This document shows, piece after piece, positions 8,289 to 17,234 of a stretch of 62,971 nt of DNA. The notes below the pieces were generated by a model that saw nothing but the letters and a program-made list of their open reading frames with translations, made no database searches and was not told the DNA's origin. The stretch comes from an uncultured Actinomycetes bacterium. GTDB taxonomy: Bacteria > Actinomycetota > Acidimicrobiia > Acidimicrobiales > Microtrichaceae. Both the position numbers and the translations under genes were made by a program. How positions within the stretch are numbered: position 1 is the stretch's first letter; each line of letters begins with the position of its first letter. The stretch spans positions 1 to 62,971 of the forward strand of contig CAIPVR010000293.1 in assembly GCA_903868545.1 (NCBI GenBank), written 5' to 3'.

Positions 8289-8442
8289 GCGGCGCGTCCG
8301 GACGTCACCCCTCGCCGGGGAGGCCTCCCCCGTGACCCCCGGGGGGAACGGCGCGACGCTGGGCGGCGGGATCGGACCCGCCCGCGGCACGGGTCCCGGA
8401 CGTCGGGGCGCGTCCACCACGCGCCCACACCCGGGAGACGCC

Positions 8443-9321
8443 ATGACCCCCGACCGACGCGCCGACGCGCCGACCGCGCTCGGCATCGTCCGTGACCTCG
8501 ACCCGTACGTGCTGCTCGCGCTCACCTCGCTCGGCGACGAGGTGGAGGTGGCCGTGCGCCCACTCCCCCACGACCACCGCTGCGGTGCCGCCATGCTCCT
8601 CCGGCTCGACGCGCCGCCCGGCGCCTCCACGGTGGCGGCGTCGTTCGTCGGTGCCACGACGTCCGGCCGCGACCACCACGACGCCCGCGAGGGTGATCAG
8701 GAGGGCGACCGCAAGGGCGACCCGGACCACCGCATCGACGTGGCGGTCGACCGCTGGGGCACCATCACCTCCGCGGTCCGGCCACTCGGCGACGACGGCA
8801 CGACCGGCGACGTGGAACCGGGCTCCGGCGCGGCGCCGGAGGGCCTCGTCATCGACGCGCTCCACCGCACGCTCGGCCTGCCGTCCCCCGGCGGGCCACC
8901 GGCCCTGACCGAACTGGTCACGGCGATGTGGATGACGTGCGTGGGCACCCGCCTTCTCGGGCGGCCGGCGCCCACCTGGGCGAGCGTGGCGGAGCTGCAC
9001 CCCGCGGTGGACCCGCCCCCGCTCGGCCGGCCCGGCGGGAGGTCGGGGATCCCGCCGTCGCCCGAGGCGCTCGCCGCGGCCACCCGCCGCGTCGCCGCCG
9101 ACGGCACCACCTGGGAGCGCCTCCGGCTCGCCACGGTGGCCGGGCGGTTCCCGGCGCCGGACCTCACCCCCGAGGAGGCCGAATGGATGGACCACACGAT
9201 GTACGCCCGCTGGTACGTGCAGTCCTGTCCGACGGCCGCCTCCGTGGCCCGCCGCCTCCGGGCCGCCGGCGCCGGCGAGGCGGCGTCGAGGGTGGAGCAT
9301 GTCGCGCGGCTGCTCGCCTAG
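8443..9321 (+). CDS. unrecognised actinobacterial protein
   Basis: I do not recognise this 292-residue product. The ATG at 8443 follows CGGGAGACGCC, which contains a reasonable ribosome-binding site. It has no signal peptide or membrane helix. A charged, His/Asp-rich linker (about residues 75-100) separates an N-terminal part (DPYVLLALTSLGDEVEVAVR) from a C-terminal helical part with WMDHTMYARWYVQS. The 154 bases before it hold only GC-rich inverted repeats and no gene. The opposite strand also has a long open frame, but that frame lacks any sensible protein. It ends 38 bases before the ABC importer operon, so co-transcription is possible; no functional link is evident. Confidence 0.65.
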   Translation: MTPDRRADAPTALGIVRDLDPYVLLALTSLGDEVEVAVRPLPHDHRCGAAMLLRLDAPPGASTVAASFVGATTSGRDHHDAREGDQEGDRKGDPDHRIDVAVDRWGTITSAVRPLGDDGTTGDVEPGSGAAPEGLVIDALHRTLGLPSPGGPPALTELVTAMWMTCVGTRLLGRPAPTWASVAELHPAVDPPPLGRPGGRSGIPPSPEALAAATRRVAADGTTWERLRLATVAGRFPAPDLTPEEAEWMDHTMYARWYVQSCPTAASVARRLRAAGAGEAASRVEHVARLLA

Positions 9322-9359
9322 CCTCCCGGGCACAGGTCGTCTCACGAGTCCGGAGTGCC

Positions 9360-10442
9360 ATGAGCGGCGTCACGTTCCAGCAGGTCACGAAGCGCTTCGG
9401 GGACGTGGTCGCGGTCGACCAACTCACCCTCGACGTGCTCGACGGGGAGTTCATGGTGCTCCTCGGCCCGTCGGGCTGCGGCAAGTCCACGGCCCTGCGG
9501 ATGATCGCCGGGCTGGAGGAGGTGAGCGACGGCCTGCTGACGATCGGCGATCGGGTGGTCAACCACGTCCCGCCCCAGGACCGCGACATCGCCATGGTGT
9601 TCCAGAGCTACGCGCTCTACCCCCACATGACCGTGGCCCGGAACATCGAGTCGCCGCTGGTCGCCAACAAGCGGGCCCGCGTCGATGCCGACGAGCGGGA
9701 GCGGCGGGTCAAGGAGGCCGCTGCGACCCTGGGCCTCGAGGAGTACCTCGGCCGCAAGCCCGGCGAGCTCTCCGGCGGCCAGCGCCAGCGGGTGGCGCTG
9801 GCCCGAGCCATCGTTCGGCGTCCCGAGGTGTTCCTCATGGACGAGCCGCTGTCCAACCTCGACGCCAAGCTCCGCACCCAGACCCGCCTCGAGCTCGTCG
9901 AGCTGCACCGGCGTCTCGGCACCACCTTCGTGTACGTCACCCACGACCAGGTCGAGGCGATGACGATGGCCGACCGCATCGCCGTGATCGCCGACGGACG
10001 ACTCCAGCAGGTGGGCGCCCCCCAGGCGGTGTACGAGCGCCCGGCCAACCTGTTCGTGGCCGGCTTCATCGGCAGCCCGCCGATGAACACGCTGCGCGGG
10101 GTGGTCTCGCCCGGCACCCCGGCAGCGGTCACCACACCGTCCGGCACCGTCCGGGTGGCCGACCGGGGCACCGCCGCCGACGACACCGAGGTGGTCGCGG
10201 GGATCCGACCCGAGGACCTCTCCGTGGTCCCGCCCGGTGGCGAGGGTGTGGTGGGCAGGGTGGAGAACGTGGAGCTCCTCGGCCACGAGCGGCACCTGGT
10301 GGTGTCCTGCGACGGACACGTGCTCGTGGTGCGTCAGGACAACGGAGAACCCACCCCGGCGGTGGGCGAGACCGTCACGCTGGCCGCACGGCCCGAGCAC
10401 GTGCACCTCTTCGACCCGGCCGGTTCGGGCCGGCTGAACTGA
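9360..10442 (+). CDS. ABC transporter ATP-binding protein, UgpC/MsmK/MalK type
   Basis: This 360-residue cytosolic ATPase energises a carbohydrate-type importer. Walker A GPSGCGKST, the Q-loop in MVFQSYALYPHM, signature LSGGQRQRVALARAI, Walker B VFLMDEPLSNLDAK and the switch histidine in VTHDQVEAM are all intact. A C-terminal TOBE/OB extension of about 120 residues (GIRPEDL and ARPEHVHLFD) is typical of sugar and glycerol-3-phosphate importers. ATG at 9360. The permease gene starts seven bases after the stop, forming an operon with two permeases and a binding lipoprotein. Such ATPases are often shared among several importers. Confidence 0.93.
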   Translation: MSGVTFQQVTKRFGDVVAVDQLTLDVLDGEFMVLLGPSGCGKSTALRMIAGLEEVSDGLLTIGDRVVNHVPPQDRDIAMVFQSYALYPHMTVARNIESPLVANKRARVDADERERRVKEAAATLGLEEYLGRKPGELSGGQRQRVALARAIVRRPEVFLMDEPLSNLDAKLRTQTRLELVELHRRLGTTFVYVTHDQVEAMTMADRIAVIADGRLQQVGAPQAVYERPANLFVAGFIGSPPMNTLRGVVSPGTPAAVTTPSGTVRVADRGTAADDTEVVAGIRPEDLSVVPPGGEGVVGRVENVELLGHERHLVVSCDGHVLVVRQDNGEPTPAVGETVTLAARPEHVHLFDPAGSGRLN

Positions 10443-10449
10443 GGGACGG

Positions 10450-11397
10450 ATGACCGACCTGCCCGGCGCCGAGGCGGGCGCCGAGGACCTCGTGCGGGCG
10501 GCACCCACCGCGCCGCTCGGACCGCGCAGCGGTGACGGGCGCCGCCGCCTGCGCGACGCCCTCATGGCGTACCTGTTCCTGCTCCCGGCCCTCGTCACCT
10601 TCGCGGTGTTCGCCTACTACCCGCTGTACCGGTTGTTCTGGTACGCCACCCACCGCCAGCCCCGCTTCCGCAACCGGCCACCCACCTACGTGGGGTTCTC
10701 CCAGCTGTGGGACAGCCTGACCAGCCGGGACTTCGCCCAGGGCCTGCTCCACTCCGCCACCTTCATGCTCTACACGGTGCCGCTGGGCCTGGTCCTCGGC
10801 GTGGTGCTCGCGGTGGCCGCCCACCGCCGGCTCCGCGGGATCAAGGTCTTCCAGACGATCTTCTCCTCCACCGTCGCCACCTCGGTCGCCGTGGCCTCGG
10901 TGGTGTTCTTCACGCTGGTGAACCCCGAGGTCGGCTACTTCCGCAACGTCACCTGGCTCAGCCTCAACGACCCCACCTCCGCGATGTTCGCGGTGTCGCT
11001 CAGCTCCGTCTGGCAGAACCTCGGGCTCACGTTCATCGTGGTGCTCGCCGCGCTGCAGGCGGTGCCCGAGGAGCTCAACGAAGCGGCGCTCCTCGACGGG
11101 TTCGGCCCGGTGCGCCGCTTCTTCCGGGTGACGGTGCCGCTCATCTCGCCGGCGCTGTTGTTCCTCGCCATCGTCCTCGTCATCCACGCCCTGCAGGCGT
11201 ACGCCCAGATCGAGATCCTCACCGGCGGCGGCCCCGCCGGTTCCACCGAGACCCTGCTCTACAAGATCGCGGACCCGAAGAACATCCGGAGCCTCGACCT
11301 CAAGGCCGGCCTCTCCATCGGGCTCTTCGTGCTCACCGGGCTGGTGGCGTTCGTGCAGTACACGCTCCTGTCGAGGCGGGTGCACTATGGCGACTGA
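10450..11397 (+). CDS. ABC importer permease, UgpA/MalF-like
   Basis: This 315-residue inner-membrane permease has about six hydrophobic segments after a polar N-terminal tail. The first segment is LMAYLFLLPALVTFAVFAYY. The cytoplasmic EAA loop that contacts the ATPase reads EELNEAALLDGFGPVRRFF followed by VTVPLISP, a clear match to the binding-protein-dependent permease signature. It forms the heterodimeric channel with the next gene, whose ATG overlaps its 3' end by 11 bases. Confidence 0.92.
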   Translation: MTDLPGAEAGAEDLVRAAPTAPLGPRSGDGRRRLRDALMAYLFLLPALVTFAVFAYYPLYRLFWYATHRQPRFRNRPPTYVGFSQLWDSLTSRDFAQGLLHSATFMLYTVPLGLVLGVVLAVAAHRRLRGIKVFQTIFSSTVATSVAVASVVFFTLVNPEVGYFRNVTWLSLNDPTSAMFAVSLSSVWQNLGLTFIVVLAALQAVPEELNEAALLDGFGPVRRFFRVTVPLISPALLFLAIVLVIHALQAYAQIEILTGGGPAGSTETLLYKIADPKNIRSLDLKAGLSIGLFVLTGLVAFVQYTLLSRRVHYGD

Positions 11398-12223
11398 CCG
11401 ACGGAGCCCGGCCCTCGCCACCGCCGGGTGGTACGTGCTGCTGTCCGCGCTGTCACTGCTCGTGCTGTTCCCCGTCTACATGCTCGTGCTCCGGGCGTTG
11501 TCGAACCCGCTCGAGTACATCGCACAGGGCCAGCCGCTGTACCCGGTGCAGCCGGAGTGGGACGTGTTCGCCACGGCGTTCAGCGAGGCCGACCTCGGCC
11601 GGGCGCTCGGACTCTCGGCCCTGGTCACGTCGATCATCGTGGTGGTCCAGCTGCTCACCTCCGTGCTCGCCGCCTACGCGTTCGCGTTCCTGGAGTTCCC
11701 CCTCAAGCGGGTGATGTTCGTCATGGTGGTGGGCACCCTCCTGCTGCCGATCGAGGTGACGCTCATCGCCAACGTCGAGACCATGCGCACGCTGTCGTGG
11801 CTGAACTCCGTGCAGGGGCTCACCTTCCCCTTCCTCGCGACCGCCTTCGGCATCTTCCTCATCCGCCAGGGGTTCCTCGGCGTACCCGGGGAGCTGCGCG
11901 ACGCGGCCACGCTCGACGGCTACGGCCACCTCCGTTTCCTGTTCCGCGTGGCCATGCCCATGACGCGGCCCATCATCGGCAGCTTCGTGGTCATCTCCTT
12001 CCTCGGCGCCTGGAACCAGTACGTGTGGCCCCGCTTCGCCACGGACCGTCAGTCCTGGCAGACCGTGCAGGTGGCGCTGCGCAGCATCGGCTCCGACCGG
12101 GTGGACCGTCTCAACATCGGGTTCGCGGCGGCGATCGTGGCCGCGCTGCCCCTGCTGGCCCTCCTGATCTTCTTCCAGCGCCAGATGGTGCGGGGCCTCA
12201 CCGCCGGTGCGGTGAAGGGCTGA
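11387..12223 (+). CDS. ABC importer permease, UgpE/MalG-like
   Basis: The second membrane subunit of the importer has 278 residues and six predicted helices, beginning TAGWYVLLSALSLLVLFPVY. The EAA loop is GELRDAATLDGYGHLRFLF followed by VAMPMTRP. The extracytoplasmic segment between helices 1 and 2 carries NPLEYIAQGQPLYP, typical of the MalG/UgpE side. Overlap of its ATG with the upstream permease indicates coupled translation and 1:1 assembly. The 136 bases after it hold no gene but include the leader of the binding protein. Confidence 0.92.
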   Translation: MATDRRSPALATAGWYVLLSALSLLVLFPVYMLVLRALSNPLEYIAQGQPLYPVQPEWDVFATAFSEADLGRALGLSALVTSIIVVVQLLTSVLAAYAFAFLEFPLKRVMFVMVVGTLLLPIEVTLIANVETMRTLSWLNSVQGLTFPFLATAFGIFLIRQGFLGVPGELRDAATLDGYGHLRFLFRVAMPMTRPIIGSFVVISFLGAWNQYVWPRFATDRQSWQTVQVALRSIGSDRVDRLNIGFAAAIVAALPLLALLIFFQRQMVRGLTAGAVKG

Positions 12224-12359
12224 GTCACCGCCCGAGCCCACGCCCCCGGCACCGACGCCCCCACGTCACGGGGGTGGAACCACCGCGGGGCCTCCCGACA
12301 GGACAGACTGTGGCGGTCAGGGTCCCCGGCCACCGCCGTCGAAGCAGAAAGCGACCAGC

Positions 12360-13916
12360 ATGAGCGCCAACCCGGCCCCCCACCTCCAGCCCGCCCTCGC
12401 CGGCGACGCCCACGGGCGCCGTCGGCCCCGCACCCGCCTGCGGGCCCGCTGGTTGCTCGTCCCGCTCGCCGCCACGGCGCTGCTCGCCGCCGCGTGCGGC
12501 GGTGACTCCGGCGGCGGTTCCGGCTCCGGTTCCTCGGAGGGCGGCGGGCAGGTCGACGCCGCCGACTGCCCGGTGAAGGCCGTCCAGGACGCCACCGCAC
12601 CGATCGACGTGACGGTGTGGCACGCCTACGTGGGACTCCAGAAGTCCACGCTGGAGCAGCTCGCCACCTCGTTCAACGGCTCGCAGAACAAGGTGAAGGT
12701 GAGCGTCGAGGCCCAGGGCACGTACGAGGAACTCCTCAAGAAGTACGAGGACGCCCTCGGTGACCCGGGCACGCTGCCGGACATGATCCTCACCGAGGAC
12801 ACCACCACCCAGTTCATGATCGACTCCGGCGCCGTGGTGCCCGCCCAGTCCTGCATCGAGGCCGACGACACCGCGGCGAGCACCTACGACGACGTGCTGC
12901 CCTCGGTGAAGGCCGCCTACACCGTCGACGACGTGCTCTGGCCGGGCGCCTTCAGCGTGTCGAGCCCGATCTACTACGCGAACAACGCGATCCTCCGCCA
13001 GGCCGGCGTGGACACGTCCACCACCCCGAAGACCCTCGACGACGTCCGAGCGGTCGCCGAGAAGGTCAAGGCCGCGAACGTGCCCGGCGTGCAGGAGCCG
13101 CTGGTGATGAAGGTCGACGCCTGGTACCTCGAGCACTGGCTCACCGGCGTGAAGAAGCCGATCGTCAACGAGAACAACGGGCGGGCCGGTCTCGCCACGA
13201 CGTCGGAGTTCGACAACCCGACCACCCGCCAGATCATGGAGTGGTTCAAGAAGATGGTCGACGACAAGCTCCTGAAGCCGATCCCCAGCGCGAGCACCGG
13301 CATCGACGAGTACCTCGCGATCAACAACAAGACCTCCGCGATGCTCATCCAGACGTCCGCCGCCATCACCACCGTGGCGGCACTCCTCGACGGCTCCGTG
13401 AAGGCGGCCGACCTCGGCACCGTCGCCGGGGCCCCGTCGACGGTGAACACCGGGCTCGACATCGGGGTCGGGCCGGTCCCCGGCGTGAAGGAGGCAGGCA
13501 AGGGCCAGATCGGCGGGTCCGCCTGGTACCTGGTGACGACGAACCGGAAGAACGGCGTGGGCGCCGCCTGGCAGTTCATGAAGTACTTCCTGCAGACCCC
13601 GAACCAGGTGACCTGGACCGAGAAGGCCTCGTACCTCCCGGTGCTCGAGTCGGCCTCGTCGGATCCCAGCCTGCAGCAGTTCTTCACCGGCACCACCGCC
13701 GGGAAGTGGCTGAACGTGGCCTACGAGGGGCTCGGCAACCTCGACCCCGACTTCCCCGGCCCGGTGATCGGCCCCTACAAGGAGTTCCGCTCGGACGTGC
13801 GCGAGGCGCTCGACGGCGTGGCCCTCACCGGAACCCCGGTGAACACCGCGGTCAGCACCGCCGACCAGAAGTTCCAGTCAGCCCTCGACGCCTACGCCGA
13901 GGACGTCGGGGGCTGA
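12360..13916 (+). CDS. extracellular solute-binding lipoprotein, family 1 (sugar type)
   Basis: The 518-residue product is the ligand receptor of the importer. After an Arg-rich N-terminus comes a hydrophobic stretch and the lipobox LLAAAC (cysteine about residue 43), then a Gly/Ser linker. The mature part has the family-1 opening DVTVWHAYVG and long regions typical of UgpB/MalE-like binders, including EELLKKYEDALGD and GGSAWYLVTTN. Being last in the operon, after a 136-base spacer, it may be made in excess from its own promoter. The ligand cannot be deduced; sugars, glycerol 3-phosphate or glycerophosphodiesters are all plausible. Its stop codon lies inside a 13-base tandem repeat. Confidence 0.9.
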   Translation: MSANPAPHLQPALAGDAHGRRRPRTRLRARWLLVPLAATALLAAACGGDSGGGSGSGSSEGGGQVDAADCPVKAVQDATAPIDVTVWHAYVGLQKSTLEQLATSFNGSQNKVKVSVEAQGTYEELLKKYEDALGDPGTLPDMILTEDTTTQFMIDSGAVVPAQSCIEADDTAASTYDDVLPSVKAAYTVDDVLWPGAFSVSSPIYYANNAILRQAGVDTSTTPKTLDDVRAVAEKVKAANVPGVQEPLVMKVDAWYLEHWLTGVKKPIVNENNGRAGLATTSEFDNPTTRQIMEWFKKMVDDKLLKPIPSASTGIDEYLAINNKTSAMLIQTSAAITTVAALLDGSVKAADLGTVAGAPSTVNTGLDIGVGPVPGVKEAGKGQIGGSAWYLVTTNRKNGVGAAWQFMKYFLQTPNQVTWTEKASYLPVLESASSDPSLQQFFTGTTAGKWLNVAYEGLGNLDPDFPGPVIGPYKEFRSDVREALDGVALTGTPVNTAVSTADQKFQSALDAYAEDVGG

Positions 13917-13942
13917 CGTCGGGGGCCGGCGTCGGGGGCCGG
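13904..13942. repeat. 13-base tandem repeat across the binding-protein stop codon
   Basis: Three consecutive 13-base units begin at 13904, 13917 and 13930. Each starts CGTCGGGGGC; the last two units (CGTCGGGGGCCGG) are identical. The TGA of the upstream gene lies in the first unit, and the array ends eight bases before the stop of the convergent dprE1 gene. Confidence 0.75.
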
Positions 13943-13949
13943 GCCGCCG

Positions 13950-15311
13950 TCAGCAGAGGCCGAGGCGGCGGCCCAGGTCGCTGCGGAAACGACCCTCGGG
14001 ATCGACCTTGTCGCGCACGTCGCGCCACTCGGCGAGCCGCGGGTACATCGCCGGCACCAGCTCCGGCCGCACCCGGCTGTCCTTGGCCAGGTAGATCGAG
14101 CCGCCGGCCGCCACCACCACCTCGTCGAGCTCGTCGAGCAGCCGGTCGAGGCCCGGCAGCACCGGGAGGTCGAGCGCGAGCGTCCAGCCCTTGCGCGGGA
14201 AGGACAGGTACCCCGGGTCCGCTGGGCCGAACCGTTTGAGGACGGCGAGGAAGCTGGACATGCCACTCTCCGACAGGCGTTCCACCGCGGTCCGCACAAC
14301 CTCGGAGGCCTCGTCGGGCACCACGAACTGCCACTGCAGGAAGCCCCGGGGGCCGTAGATACGGTTCCACTCGGCGATCATGTCGAGCGGGTGGAAGAAC
14401 GCCTCGATCGTCTGGAGCTCACCGCGTCGACGCACGGGCGCCTTGCGGTACCAGAGCTCGTTGAAGGCCCGTACGGTGAGGTGGTTGAGCAGGCCCGAGG
14501 GCACCACGTCGGGCGGCGACGGGAGCTGGCGGGGGTGGTAGGCGTACGGGTCCTCCGCGCCGGCACCGAGCGCCTCCTCGCGGGTGGCGAACCGGCCCCG
14601 CTGCAGGATCGAACGGCCCATGTGGCGGCCCCTGGCCACGAGGTCGATCCAGGCGACGGAGTACTCGTAGCGGTCGTCGCCCTCCACCATCATCGACATC
14701 ACGTCGTCGAGATCGGTCGCTCGGTCGGTGTCGACGCTGATCAGGCTCGAGCCGATCGGGGTCATCCGGATGGTGGCGTCGAGCACGAGGCCGGTGAGGC
14801 CCATGCCGCCCACCACGGCCCAGAACACCTCGGGGTCGCTGTCGGGGGACACCTCCCGGACCTCGCCGCGGCCGTCGACGAACCGCAACGAGACCACGTG
14901 CTCGCCGAAGGACCCCTTCACGTGGTGGTTCTTGCCGTGGATGTCGGCCGCGATCGCCCCGCCGACGGTCACCATCCGGGTGCCCGGGGTGACCGGCACG
15001 AACAATCCGTGCGGGACGAGCCATCGCATCAGGTCGTCGAGGCTGGTGCCGGCCCGGGCGCGCACCACCCCGGCGGCGAGGTCGATGTCGAGGAGGCCCG
15101 ACATCGACGGGCCCCACACCACCGTGCCGCCGGCGTTCTGCGCACAGTCGCCGTAGCCCCGGCCGAGGCCCCGACCCAGGACGCCGCGTCCACCGGCGGC
15201 GAGCACCGCGTCCACCGCGTCCTGCTCCGAACCCGGACGCAGGACCGTGCTGCGGGTGGGCGCGGTGCGGCCCCACCCGCAGAGGAGTTCGTCGGTCTCG
15301 ACAGGTCCCAT
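13950..15311 (-). CDS. dprE1: decaprenylphosphoryl-beta-D-ribose 2'-oxidase homologue
   Basis: This FAD enzyme (453 residues) oxidises polyprenyl-phosphoryl ribose to the 2-keto intermediate in decaprenylphosphoryl-arabinose synthesis. The FAD-binding half contains GRGLGRGYGD and TVGGAIAADIHGKNHHVKGS. The C-terminal half aligns well with my recollection of the mycobacterial enzyme through LSFPRKGWTLALDLP and YLAKDSR to the end. The mycobacterial drug-target cysteine (Cys387, in a GWNICVD context) corresponds here to Ala379; the conserved lysine 31 residues later is kept as Lys410. It starts seven bases after the ubiA stop, so it is one operon with ubiA. No dprE2 is nearby. Confidence 0.88.
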   Translation of the reverse strand: MGPVETDELLCGWGRTAPTRSTVLRPGSEQDAVDAVLAAGGRGVLGRGLGRGYGDCAQNAGGTVVWGPSMSGLLDIDLAAGVVRARAGTSLDDLMRWLVPHGLFVPVTPGTRMVTVGGAIAADIHGKNHHVKGSFGEHVVSLRFVDGRGEVREVSPDSDPEVFWAVVGGMGLTGLVLDATIRMTPIGSSLISVDTDRATDLDDVMSMMVEGDDRYEYSVAWIDLVARGRHMGRSILQRGRFATREEALGAGAEDPYAYHPRQLPSPPDVVPSGLLNHLTVRAFNELWYRKAPVRRRGELQTIEAFFHPLDMIAEWNRIYGPRGFLQWQFVVPDEASEVVRTAVERLSESGMSSFLAVLKRFGPADPGYLSFPRKGWTLALDLPVLPGLDRLLDELDEVVVAAGGSIYLAKDSRVRPELVPAMYPRLAEWRDVRDKVDPEGRFRSDLGRRLGLC

Positions 15312-15318
15312 GTGGCCC

Positions 15319-16239
15319 TCAGGTGTACACGGCGAGGAACAGGAAGACCACCAGCAGGACGCCCATGAGTTGCATGGTGCGGTCCTCCGAGAGCACCTCC
15401 TCGGGGGCTGATCCCTTCCCCTGGTCCACCAGCAGGGCGTAGCGGAGGATGGCGATCACGAAGGGGATGATCGACAGCTGCACCCACGGCGTGGCGAAAC
15501 GGTCGGTCTTGCCGCTCTCCACCGCCCACTGGCAGAAGCTCATCATCACCGCCGCGGCAGCGGCGGCCCGCACCAGTCCGAGGTACTCGACGCTGTACGC
15601 GCCGAGGGTGGGACGCAGCGCGGCTGCCTCCTCACCCAACTCCTTCTTCTCGGCGAAGCGCTTCGCCGCCGCGATGAACAGCGAGCCGAACAGCGACACG
15701 AGGAGGAACCACTCGGACACCTCCACACCGGCCGCGTAGGCACCCCCGAGGAGCCGCAGGATGAACCCCGACGACAGGATCACCAGGTCCATCACCGGGA
15801 TCTGCTTGAGCCACATCGAGTAGGCGGTGGTGAGCACCGCGTACCCGGCCACCACGCCGGCGAGCGTGATGTTGATCGTGAGCGCGAGGCCCACGCCGCC
15901 CACGAAGAGGACCACCGCCATCACCACGGCGAGCGGGACGGGCACGGCACCGCTCGCGATCGGCCGGTTGCGCTTCGTCGGATGGCGCCGGTCGGACTCC
16001 ACGTCGAGCACGTCGTTGAGGAGGTAGGTCGCCGAGGAGACGAGACAGAAGGCCACGAAACCGAGCAGGGTGAGGCGCAGGTAGTACCAGGTGGTGAGCA
16101 CCCCGGCCGCGGCCGGGGCCACGAACACCAGCACGTTCTTCGCCCACTGCTTGGGCCGGCACGCCTTCAGCATCGCCACGGGCAGCGGGGGTCGCGCCGG
16201 GCGGTCGCTGGCCGTTGCTGGTGTGCGCTGCTCGGTCAC
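15319..16239 (-). CDS. ubiA: decaprenyl-phosphate phosphoribosyltransferase (UbiA superfamily)
   Basis: This integral-membrane prenyltransferase transfers 5-phosphoribose from PRPP to a polyprenyl phosphate, the committed step toward decaprenylphosphoryl arabinose. The 306-residue product has eight to nine hydrophobic helices. The first Asp-rich motif, NDVLDVESDRRHPTKRNRP, is the hallmark of the Rv3806c group; RPKQWAKNV precedes helix 1. The GTG at 16237-16239 gives a short polar N-terminus; the longer upstream frame is not conserved in style. A possible -10, TAGACT (minus strand, near 16308), lies about 70 bases upstream. It is followed directly by dprE1, and the pairing supports both assignments. 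Confidence 0.9.
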   Translation of the reverse strand: MTEQRTPATASDRPARPPLPVAMLKACRPKQWAKNVLVFVAPAAAGVLTTWYYLRLTLLGFVAFCLVSSATYLLNDVLDVESDRRHPTKRNRPIASGAVPVPLAVVMAVVLFVGGVGLALTINITLAGVVAGYAVLTTAYSMWLKQIPVMDLVILSSGFILRLLGGAYAAGVEVSEWFLLVSLFGSLFIAAAKRFAEKKELGEEAAALRPTLGAYSVEYLGLVRAAAAAAVMMSFCQWAVESGKTDRFATPWVQLSIIPFVIAILRYALLVDQGKGSAPEEVLSEDRTMQLMGVLLVVFLFLAVYT

Positions 16240-16343
16240 GGTCCCTGTCCAGGTCGCCCGGTTCCGGGGGCGGGGGCCACCGGGTCGCCTCCGAGGGACG
16301 ACCCGAGCGAGTCTACCGGCGCCCGCCCGGACCTCCGCGGTCC

Positions 16344-17213
16344 TCAGCCCCCGGCGAGCGAGACCAGGAACGCCGTCGTCGCCGCGTCGGGGGGCGCCCC
16401 CAGACGCGAGTACCACTGGTCGCCGACCTGCCAGTGGGCGAAGCTCTCGGCGAAGTCCCCCGCCCCGGTGGCGAAGTCGGTCACGCCGCTCCCGTCCGGG
16501 AACCACGGCGTCGACGGATCCACACCCCGGGCGGCGAGCCAGGCGGCTCGGTCGTCATCGCCCAGGAGGCTCACGTCGACCGCGTGGCCGAGCTCGTGGG
16601 CCACCACGTGGGCGATGTCGGACACGGACTGGCTGCTGCGGACGTACACCTCGACCACCCGCTCGCGTGGGAACGTCGAACCGCGCAGGCCGCTCCGGCC
16701 GGGCAGGAACCGCACCTGCCACCCCGGTAGCCGCGCCTTCCAGTCGTAGCGGATCCGACCGAGCGCCCGCGCCGCCCGGTCGCGCAGTTCCCCGGACCCG
16801 AGACGCTCCACCGCCCGGTCCGACGTGCCGGGTGCCGCGGCGGTGGTCGGTGGTGCGGCCCGGGGTGCGGCAGGACGGGGCGAGCCGTCGGGCGTGGCCA
16901 CCGCGGAGGGCACCTGCGGCTGGGGCAGCGTGGGCACCGCCCCGTCCGGCAGGGTCACCTCGGCCATGACCTGCGGTTCCGGCGCGCCAGGATCGGCCGC
17001 GGCGGACGGGTCGGCAACGAGGCCGTCGGGGCTGTCGTCCGGGCCGCCGACCGCCGCCCAGTCCGGGGCGCCGCCGGCCGACCCCGACACCTCCGCGGTG
17101 CGCGACGGACCGCAGCCGGCGCAGCACGCCGCGACCACCGTCACCGCCGCGAGGCGGCGCAGCAACCGGCCACGACCGGCCGAGGTCGGGTCCCGGTGGT
17201 GCTTCCCCGCCAT
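16344..17213 (-). CDS. putative secreted lipoprotein with zinc-protease HELGH motif
   Basis: The 289-residue product starts with a twin-Arg-flanked hydrophobic segment ending in a cysteine cluster (AACCAGCG), a probable lipoprotein signal. A Pro/Ala/Thr-rich, disordered linker of about 100 residues follows. The C-terminal domain carries IAHVVAHELGHAVDVS, a gluzincin-type HExxH motif, with a downstream acidic stretch (GAGDFAESFAHW) that may supply a third ligand. This looks like a small cell-surface peptidase or a peptidase-like fold. It sits 21 bases after sua5 and upstream of ubiA-dprE1, so it could be co-transcribed with envelope genes. The substrate is unknown. Confidence 0.7.
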   Translation of the reverse strand: MAGKHHRDPTSAGRGRLLRRLAAVTVVAACCAGCGPSRTAEVSGSAGGAPDWAAVGGPDDSPDGLVADPSAAADPGAPEPQVMAEVTLPDGAVPTLPQPQVPSAVATPDGSPRPAAPRAAPPTTAAAPGTSDRAVERLGSGELRDRAARALGRIRYDWKARLPGWQVRFLPGRSGLRGSTFPRERVVEVYVRSSQSVSDIAHVVAHELGHAVDVSLLGDDDRAAWLAARGVDPSTPWFPDGSGVTDFATGAGDFAESFAHWQVGDQWYSRLGAPPDAATTAFLVSLAGG

Positions 17214-17234
17214 CGGCCCAGCCTCGCGCCCGGT

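Noticed and set aside
8289-8442. Small gene or RNA in the 154-base gap after the DUF429 gene
   Set aside because: Only GC-rich inverted repeats are visible; no open frame with a start signal and no cloverleaf.
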